Assembly: GCA_937864035.1 (NCBI GenBank)
Contig: CALMIO010000013.1
Location: 1-39,729 of the forward strand
Source of the DNA: an uncultured Pseudomonadota bacterium
Lineage (GTDB): Bacteria > Bdellovibrionota_C > UBA2361 > CALMIO01
Length of the DNA stretch: 39,729 nt
Reading direction: 5' to 3'
Shown piece by piece: positions 33,314-39,729 of the stretch; position 1 is the first letter of the stretch; each line of letters opens with the position of its first letter. A model generated the notes under the pieces. That model was not told the origin of the DNA, made no database searches, and was given only the letters and a program-made list of their open reading frames with translations. The translations under genes were made by a program, and so were the position numbers.

Positions 33314-33360
33314 CTAGTTTTTAGATCTCACGCGTTGATTGAAAAATATCAAGCTTATCT

Positions 33361-33552
33361 TTAAGGCATTGGACATGGCGAACCGGGAGGATTAGGACAA
33401 GGTTGTGGATCTTGTTTTGGCAATGGCGCTGGTTGAACGGGGGGAGTTTCTGGCTCAGCAGGGTAACTAGGTTCTACTGGTGGCGCATCAGGCTTAACAT
33501 CTGGTTCAACGCCAGGTAAAGTAATTCGTTCAGTAATAATTGCAAGATTCAT
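33361..33552 (-). CDS. short proline-rich peptide
   Basis: Not recognised. An ATG-started frame of 63 residues of which 21 are Pro, with a hydrophobic start (MNLAIITERITLPG) and a C-terminal PCPNPPGSPCPMP containing two Cys. It begins 14 bp after the stop of the 647-residue gene on the same strand, so the two are probably co-transcribed. The low-complexity composition means it could be a linker-like or surface-exposed peptide, or a spurious frame. Its stop lies at the edge of the duplicated block. Confidence 0.45.
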   Translation of the reverse strand: MNLAIITERITLPGVEPDVKPDAPPVEPSYPAEPETPPVQPAPLPKQDPQPCPNPPGSPCPMP

Positions 33553-33566
33553 GAAATTTTACCTAC

Positions 33567-35510
33567 TTAAACTTTTAAAACTCTTGGATCTTTAAGGTAG
33601 TCCCTGCCCATTAAAAATAAATGAGCTCCGGTTTCAACGCGATTAGTTGACACTACCGATTTCATTATTTCTCTTTCCCAAAAGACAGTAAGCAGATCTG
33701 TCTCGCTGTCATCTTCTCCTAACAGTTGGGATAAATTCAAGCTAGGTTTAGGATAATAAGATAAATTATAAGAATCAACCAGTGGAAGAGCGTTTGATGG
33801 ATCTTGGAACGCTTTTAACACACAAAGAACTGGAAAATCCCTAATTTTTAATCCCTTTTCATGTCCTGTCTTATGCCATCTAAGCAAATAATCCAGCATC
33901 AAAGGCAATTCTGTTTGGGTTGTAGCTGAGTATGGCACAAGCTGGTTTTTATACGCCCCATAACGAAGAAAAAATAAATTTGTCAGCTGTTGATAGGTTT
34001 TTACAACCTGACTTACTAGATCATGGTAATCCGCAAAAGGTTGTAAAACTTTCTCGCGATCTTCTACATTAGTTTTTCGCACTAACCAAGCAAGATGATG
34101 ATGTCCCCAAATATCTTTCCATGTTTTAGAATTATCCGTTCGTTCCCAAGCAAGAAGCGGCTCCCAGCCAACAGGCAAGGCATTGCTCATTCCGCCAAAA
34201 AGCACCGAACCGGAAGATATATTAAGAGGGGGCATCTTTGCCATTGTTGCCACTCTTATTAAATCTAAATAAGAAACAGGTTGAGAGCTATCTCCAAGAT
34301 CCTTAGTACCACTTTTAGGTCCATCTTTGAGATTGTATAGAGATTTGCCAAGCAGTCTTTCTATAATCTTAGTTGGAATTAAAAATGCCGAATCATCGTA
34401 AGAGCCAATTCGGTGATCGTTATTAATAAGATAACTATAATTAATGCCATCAACATTAAATCTATCATCTTTATTGATAACAACCAAATAAGACCGCGTT
34501 AATAAAAATGAAGTTTCTTTAAAAGCTTCAAAAGTCTCGTTTGCGTATCGATAAGAGGCTTTATATTCCCACAGGTGATCACTAGAAGAGTGATCTAAAA
34601 AAAACATCTTTTTAATCTTTGGTCCTGTTAATAAAAAACCCCTTCCTGGATGGGTTTCAATTTTGGAAGAATGCACACCTTGAACCATTTCAAAACAATC
34701 TTCGCCAAACTTCGCTATTAAACTTGGAGATCCATTTGGAAGCCTTCTAGCTTCCATTGTTAATTCTCTAAAAAGAGTATAACTATGGACCCTAGCTTGA
34801 CCGACAAGCTTGGCAGTTTCAGAAACGGCGGTTTCGCTTCTTGAATTTGCACTTAAAAAAGGGTGAGAACCGTACCATGCTTCTTGCTTTAAGGTTTCCA
34901 TCATTTCGGAGGTTAACTTTGGATTTTTTGACAAATAAAGATCTATCAAAAAGTTAACGCTCAGCCGCTTTTCTCTATTTTCATATCTCTCCTCGCTAGC
35001 TCGATGCGGAACAAACAAAGAGTCGATAATTGCTAAATAAAGCTTTTGAAAATCTCGCCCTCGCGAATCTCCAATATCAGGATCTCCGCGATCATTAATC
35101 CATTCCAAATGCTGAAAAAACAAATTTGATGCTGGAGGCTTTAACGATAAAGCGGCGTAATTAAAAAGATGAGCAAAATATGGCAGAGTGTCCTTAGGAA
35201 GATCGCAAATCATCTCAAAAACACGGAGACCTTGAGGAGTTAAATCTTGATTGGAATCAAGAAGAGCTAACTTGTTAAGGTTTTTGATAGTTTGAGGTCC
35301 AAAATTGTGGTTTTTATAAGAATTGTTTTGGTTGTTTAAATAAAATTCGGCTATATCTTTTAATAATTTTTGATACTCTTCTGTTTGAGGGGCTAAATCG
35401 GATAGCTCTAATTTTGGTGGCAAAGGTAGGTTAACTTTAATCCCCTTTACTTCCGGTTCTTTTCTTGCATTTTGATGTTTATCATTAAAACCAGGGGATT
35501 GTTGAGCCAT
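33567..35510 (-). CDS. large hypothetical protein (orphan)
   Basis: Not recognised. A 647-residue protein from the ATG at 35510 (a TTG three codons earlier is open). There is no signal peptide, membrane segment or obvious nucleotide-binding motif; the N-terminal 40 residues are polar and Pro/Lys-rich. The rest looks globular, with aromatic-rich blocks such as GHHHLAWLVRK, HSSSDHLWEYKASYRYA and LLAWERTDNSKTWKDIWG. A catalytic role cannot be judged. It appears to be a single gene with normal codon use, followed by the Pro-rich peptide gene and 76 bp from trmJ upstream. Confidence 0.6.
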   Translation of the reverse strand: MAQQSPGFNDKHQNARKEPEVKGIKVNLPLPPKLELSDLAPQTEEYQKLLKDIAEFYLNNQNNSYKNHNFGPQTIKNLNKLALLDSNQDLTPQGLRVFEMICDLPKDTLPYFAHLFNYAALSLKPPASNLFFQHLEWINDRGDPDIGDSRGRDFQKLYLAIIDSLFVPHRASEERYENREKRLSVNFLIDLYLSKNPKLTSEMMETLKQEAWYGSHPFLSANSRSETAVSETAKLVGQARVHSYTLFRELTMEARRLPNGSPSLIAKFGEDCFEMVQGVHSSKIETHPGRGFLLTGPKIKKMFFLDHSSSDHLWEYKASYRYANETFEAFKETSFLLTRSYLVVINKDDRFNVDGINYSYLINNDHRIGSYDDSAFLIPTKIIERLLGKSLYNLKDGPKSGTKDLGDSSQPVSYLDLIRVATMAKMPPLNISSGSVLFGGMSNALPVGWEPLLAWERTDNSKTWKDIWGHHHLAWLVRKTNVEDREKVLQPFADYHDLVSQVVKTYQQLTNLFFLRYGAYKNQLVPYSATTQTELPLMLDYLLRWHKTGHEKGLKIRDFPVLCVLKAFQDPSNALPLVDSYNLSYYPKPSLNLSQLLGEDDSETDLLTVFWEREIMKSVVSTNRVETGAHLFLMGRDYLKDPRVLKV

Positions 35511-35586
35511 AAAAAACAAAAAGCTTTATCTCAAGTTAATCAGCCTAGAGTAATACAGTTAACAAGTGAATGTAAATAGAACAGTG

Positions 35587-36327
35587 TTATTTTAATCCCT
35601 TGAGGATTTCGGAGAAGAAAGAGAGCAAAATTCGAGCTTGGCGGGCATCTGGTGCGGTTCGGCGCAAAAGGTTTTTAAGTTCATAAACTACTCGCGGATT
35701 GGAATTGCGCCTAGTAAAATCTCTTTTTAAAATTATCTCGTCAATCATCGCATCCAGCCTAAAAAACTCGTTCCAAGTCGGAAGCTCGTTGGCTTTGCCC
35801 AGATTGTTCCTGTTGGCAACAGATAGCTCTGGACGAGCTATCTCGTAAAGTGCCAGCAAAACCGATTGCGCTAAGTTAAAAGCCGGATAATCCTGATGAG
35901 AAGGCAGCCTTACCACATAACGGCACTCTTTAAGGTGGCAATGGTGCAAGCCGTTGTCTTCGGGACCAAACAATAAAGCCACCCTGCCGTTTAGCGCTGG
36001 CGAGACTTTTTCAAGCCAATCTCCAAAAAGAAGATTTTCATAGGCAAAGCTTTCGGTTTTCGCGGCGAAACCAACAACTTCTGTCGCCTCAGACAAAGAT
36101 TCTTCAAAGGTGTTATAAATTTTCGCTTGCGCAAGCAGGTCCTCCGCCCATCTGGCAGTGATTTTCGCTTTTTCAAAAGAATATCCCCTAGGAGCGACCA
36201 AAGAGAGCCGAGAAAACCCTAGATTTTTCATGGCGCGCGCAACCGAACCCACGTTCAGGCTCTCTTGAGGCTCAACTAAAATAACTTCGAACAGATCAAA
36301 CGTTTTATCAGAAATGTTATCTCTCAT
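35587..36327 (-). CDS. trmJ: tRNA (cytidine/uridine-2'-O-)-methyltransferase TrmJ (SpoU/TrmH family)
   Basis: A 246-residue SPOUT methyltransferase expected to methylate the ribose of tRNA position 32. The three SpoU motifs are NVGSVARAMKNLGF, LLFGPEDNGL and the knot-forming RLPSHQDYPAFNLAQSV. The C-terminal extension of about 80 residues is the dimer-stabilising domain seen in TrmJ rather than the shorter TrmL. It is the last gene of lemA-htpX-trmJ; only 4 bp separate it from the htpX stop. Confidence 0.88.
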   Translation of the reverse strand: MRDNISDKTFDLFEVILVEPQESLNVGSVARAMKNLGFSRLSLVAPRGYSFEKAKITARWAEDLLAQAKIYNTFEESLSEATEVVGFAAKTESFAYENLLFGDWLEKVSPALNGRVALLFGPEDNGLHHCHLKECRYVVRLPSHQDYPAFNLAQSVLLALYEIARPELSVANRNNLGKANELPTWNEFFRLDAMIDEIILKRDFTRRNSNPRVVYELKNLLRRTAPDARQARILLSFFSEILKGLK

Positions 36328-36331
36328 ACAA

Positions 36332-38293
36332 TCAAGCCGCTAATGGTATCGGACAGGAAAGAGTAGTCGCGATTGCTCTATAAAGCATCTTTTGATCATC
36401 ACTCCAAAAACCATCATAATTAGTAGCGGCAATAACCCCAGCCAAAAACTGCTTCTTCACCAGCGGCGCCGCCAAAGCGAGCTTATCAAGCGCCGCTCCA
36501 AGCTCAATAAGAGTCATAAATTTCTTCTGCTTTTCAAAAAATTCACGATCACTCTTGAAAGCAATCACGGAGGCGCCGCGCTCAAAAGCTTTCCAAGCAG
36601 ATTCAATATCCGTTTTGCCTCGTAAACTAACAGCGGCTAAAATCATTAAAGCTTGCTCAGATAAATCATCTAAGCTTTGATATTTTTGGCCGCTATCTTT
36701 TTGCTCTTTAAAATATCTTTTTAAAGGAACAAAAATAATTTTTGCCATGATAAATTCAAAAAAATCCAGTTTTTGATCTAGATTAATCAACTTTTCAACA
36801 TAACCTTTAAACTGCCGATATTGATCCAAAGAAAGCCCATAAAGGGTTGGCAAGGCAAGTTCAAGCAAAACTAACTTTAACTCTGAATCAAAGTTATTCG
36901 CGAAATCTCGCTTAATAATATTTTGAACCTTCAATACTTCGGCAAGCAGGAATGGCTCCAAAATGCCATCAAGTTGACTCTCTAAAACAGATTGAGCGCC
37001 TTGGCTTTCTGCGTGGTTGATAAGCAGAGAGATAACAACGGCGCGCGCGCCAAAAATGTTATGGCAAGCATCAACCAACTCCTCTGGCAGTTGCTCAAGA
37101 TAAGCGCGAGCTTTGCTGACAGAACGATCGTTGGTCGTTCCTATCAAAGTTATTTCAGAATCAATAATTGGAGTGCTTTTCGGGAGAAGATCATTTTGCG
37201 CTTTATCTTTCAAAGGAACAGCAAAACTAACCGCTCCCTCTTGAACCGGCAAAGGCTCATATTCAACCGTGGCTCCTTGTTCAATCGCCGATTGCGAGAA
37301 GAAGCCGCGAATTTTGCTAATCCGCTCGCTTATTGGGGGGTGGGTAGAAAAAAGAGCGTAAAAAAAATGGCTAACACCTCTACTAAAATACATATGACTT
37401 GCGACTTCCGCTTGACTTGCTTTAATTTCGCCGCCAACACCATTTTTAATTTTAGTCAGGGCACCCGCTATTCCGTCCGGATTGCGGGTAAACTGAACGG
37501 CGGCGGCATCAGCTAAAAATTCTCTTTGCCGCGAAACGGCGGCTTTAATAAGGTAACTCGCAAAAACCCCTACATAGCCGATGGCGAAAAGTCCAATTCC
37601 GAAAAAAGCAAAGACTGACCACCATTTTTCCGATTCATCATATTCTTTATCCGAACCAGTGCCGATCTCATAAAAAAATCGCCCGATTAAGGCTATCAGC
37701 AGTAAACCGTGCAAGATTCCTATCATCTTTAAGTTGAGCCGCATATCGCCATTTAAAATATGGCTAAACTCGTGCGCCACAACTCCTTGGAGTTCGTCAC
37801 GATTTAATTGCTCAAGCGCTCCTTTAGTAATCCCGATCACGGCACGATTTGGATCAAGTCCGGCGGCAAAAGCGTTAATGCTAGTTTCTTTTTTAAGCAA
37901 AAAAACTCTCGGAACAACAACGCCGGAAGCAATCGACATCTCTTCGACTATATTCAATAGTTTACGCTCTTTCTGATCTCGAGTAACTGGATTGATTGGC
38001 TCTCCTCCCAAAGCCATCGCCAAGCGATCTCCTCCTTCGCCTAAGATAAAAAATTTCCAAGCCGCTCCCAAAGAAACTATCCCCAAATGGGCTATGAGAC
38101 AGATTAAAAAAAGATGCGGTTGCCAAAGAGAAAATTCTTTCAACCAGCCAAGTTTATCAGCCGAAGCGCTTGGCAAAGCAAAAATCAGTAAAAAATAAGA
38201 AGCAACAACTAAGAAGAGCAAAACAACCGCATAAACCAACAGAAAAAAAGTTGTTCTTTTCTTCGCTTGTTCCTGATGTTCAAAAAAATCCAT
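36332..38293 (-). CDS. M48-family membrane metalloprotease (HtpX-like) with long C-terminal extension
   Basis: HtpX-like proteases degrade damaged membrane proteins. The 653-residue protein has two N-terminal transmembrane helices (about 15-40 and 58-80), the zinc motif HEFSH (174-178) in VVAHEFSHILNGD and the third ligand Glu258 in RQREFLADAAA. A second pair of transmembrane helices lies between them (about 190-250). After about residue 370 comes an extra helical domain of about 280 residues absent from classical HtpX (about 290 residues), perhaps TerB-like. lemA lies 13 bp upstream, a common pairing. Confidence 0.88.
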   Translation of the reverse strand: MDFFEHQEQAKKRTTFFLLVYAVVLLFLVVASYFLLIFALPSASADKLGWLKEFSLWQPHLFLICLIAHLGIVSLGAAWKFFILGEGGDRLAMALGGEPINPVTRDQKERKLLNIVEEMSIASGVVVPRVFLLKKETSINAFAAGLDPNRAVIGITKGALEQLNRDELQGVVAHEFSHILNGDMRLNLKMIGILHGLLLIALIGRFFYEIGTGSDKEYDESEKWWSVFAFFGIGLFAIGYVGVFASYLIKAAVSRQREFLADAAAVQFTRNPDGIAGALTKIKNGVGGEIKASQAEVASHMYFSRGVSHFFYALFSTHPPISERISKIRGFFSQSAIEQGATVEYEPLPVQEGAVSFAVPLKDKAQNDLLPKSTPIIDSEITLIGTTNDRSVSKARAYLEQLPEELVDACHNIFGARAVVISLLINHAESQGAQSVLESQLDGILEPFLLAEVLKVQNIIKRDFANNFDSELKLVLLELALPTLYGLSLDQYRQFKGYVEKLINLDQKLDFFEFIMAKIIFVPLKRYFKEQKDSGQKYQSLDDLSEQALMILAAVSLRGKTDIESAWKAFERGASVIAFKSDREFFEKQKKFMTLIELGAALDKLALAAPLVKKQFLAGVIAATNYDGFWSDDQKMLYRAIATTLSCPIPLAA

Positions 38294-38306
38294 CAGAATA
38301 TTCAGC

Positions 38307-38894
38307 CTAGAAAGTTACTTTAACGGGTTCTTTTTCCATTTTATTCTCAATCTCAAAGAGAGCGGCTGGTTGAAATCCAAAATTATTCGCCACAAAAACG
38401 TTCGGAAAAACTTCGCGGGTATTGTTGTAAGTCATTACCATGTCGTTGTAAGCCTGCCTAGCAAACGAAATTTTATTTTCAGTGCTGGAAAGTTCTTCCA
38501 TAAGCTGGTTGATAGTGGCATTCGCCTTAAGATCCGGATAGTTTTCCGAAAGAGCAAACAATCTGCCCAAAGTTTGAGAGAGAGCATTTTCGCTTTTCAT
38601 TAAAGAATGCATAGCCCCAGCGTCGGCTGGATTAGCGGCCGCTAGTTGATTAGAACTGACAGCTTGAGCACGAGCTTGAATTACGGCTTCAAGAGTCTCT
38701 CTTTCATGTTTAATATACCCTTTGGCAGTTTCAACTAAATTTGGGATCAGATCGTAACGTCTTTTTAACTGAACATCGATCTGCGCGAAAGCATTTTTGA
38801 CACGGTTTCGCAAAGAAACAAGCCGGTTGTAAATACCTGCGACAAACACAGCTATAAAGAAAATGATCCCTGCAAAAATAATAAATGTTGTCAT
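38307..38894 (-). CDS. lemA: LemA family protein
   Basis: A 195-residue protein with one N-terminal transmembrane helix (residues 3-23) and an extended helical domain outside it. The family signature is RVKNAFAQIDVQLKRRYDLIPNLVE, here followed by TAKGYIKHERETLEAVIQAR and ENYPDLKANATINQLMEEL. LemA proteins commonly sit next to M48 proteases or TPM-domain genes; the function is unclear, possibly membrane-stress related. It is first in the lemA-htpX-trmJ operon. Confidence 0.95.
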   Translation of the reverse strand: MTTFIIFAGIIFFIAVFVAGIYNRLVSLRNRVKNAFAQIDVQLKRRYDLIPNLVETAKGYIKHERETLEAVIQARAQAVSSNQLAAANPADAGAMHSLMKSENALSQTLGRLFALSENYPDLKANATINQLMEELSSTENKISFARQAYNDMVMTYNNTREVFPNVFVANNFGFQPAALFEIENKMEKEPVKVTF

Positions 38895-38995
38895 GTTTAG
38901 TAAAAAATAAAAGCTTTAGAGATAAAAAAGATAAAGGAGACCTTCACTAAAAATAACAGATCAAGGCTTGATTTATAAGGGTAAAAATTGCTTAG

Positions 38996-39729
<734 letters not shown>

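Noticed and set aside
38960..38972. Small hairpin after the collagen-like gene as a terminator
   Set aside because: Only a 5-bp AT-rich stem with a 3-nt loop; the T-run that follows is offset, so the support is too weak to list.

Overview
The window looks like an AT-rich chromosome fragment from an uncultured, diderm, probably aerobic bacterium with type IV pili. Outer-membrane and LPS functions are shown by a heptose epimerase (hldD), MurA and a NodT/OprM efflux lipoprotein. Oxygen use is suggested by heme A synthase (ctaA) and Dps, and twitching by a pilT-pilU pair resembling proteobacterial ones. The tmRNA is one-piece and the standard code is used. Few starts have a Shine-Dalgarno sequence. 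The phylum cannot be fixed from the sequence alone.

Layout. 1-51: a very GC-rich scrap next to the 3' end of the tmRNA gene (52-456, minus). 0.6-9.7 kb: housekeeping genes (class I amidotransferase, MFS transporter, dps, doxX, PP2C phosphatase, smpB/nth divergent pair, HD hydrolase, fabF, and murA with the active-site Cys replaced by Asp). 9.8-13.1 kb: envelope glycan genes (flippase-like protein, ALG5-like glycosyltransferase, hexapeptide acyltransferase) and hsp20 with a heat-shock-type promoter. 13.1-15.4 kb: pilT-pilU. 15.5-22.9 kb: secreted DUF4394 protein, ctaA, corA, GT39-like glycosyltransferase, hldD, a 128-bp inverted-repeat element and a small membrane protein. 22.9-33.4 kb: an intact efflux lipoprotein gene and, 8,753 bp away, a truncated copy. 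The two share a 751-bp perfectly identical direct repeat that brackets an island of about 8 kb. 33.4-39.0 kb: a Pro-rich peptide, a 647-residue orphan protein and the lemA-htpX-trmJ operon. 39.0 kb to the end: a collagen-like protein running off the window.

The island is the most unusual part. It opens with a decayed IS1595-type transposase, followed by a coupled pair on the plus strand (shikimate-dehydrogenase-like, then xylose-isomerase-like TIM barrel). On the minus strand are two overlapping pairs: archaeal-type S-adenosylmethionine synthetase + HPr-kinase-like protein, and GT81-like glycosyltransferase + CofE-like gamma-glutamyl ligase. Each minus-strand pair is preceded by a copy of the same 79-nt sequence (76/79 identical) that can fold into one long hairpin, so they look like one regulon with a shared leader RNA. 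No other F420 genes are present, and I know of no described pathway with this gene set. A small-molecule biosynthetic system acquired by horizontal transfer is the best inference.
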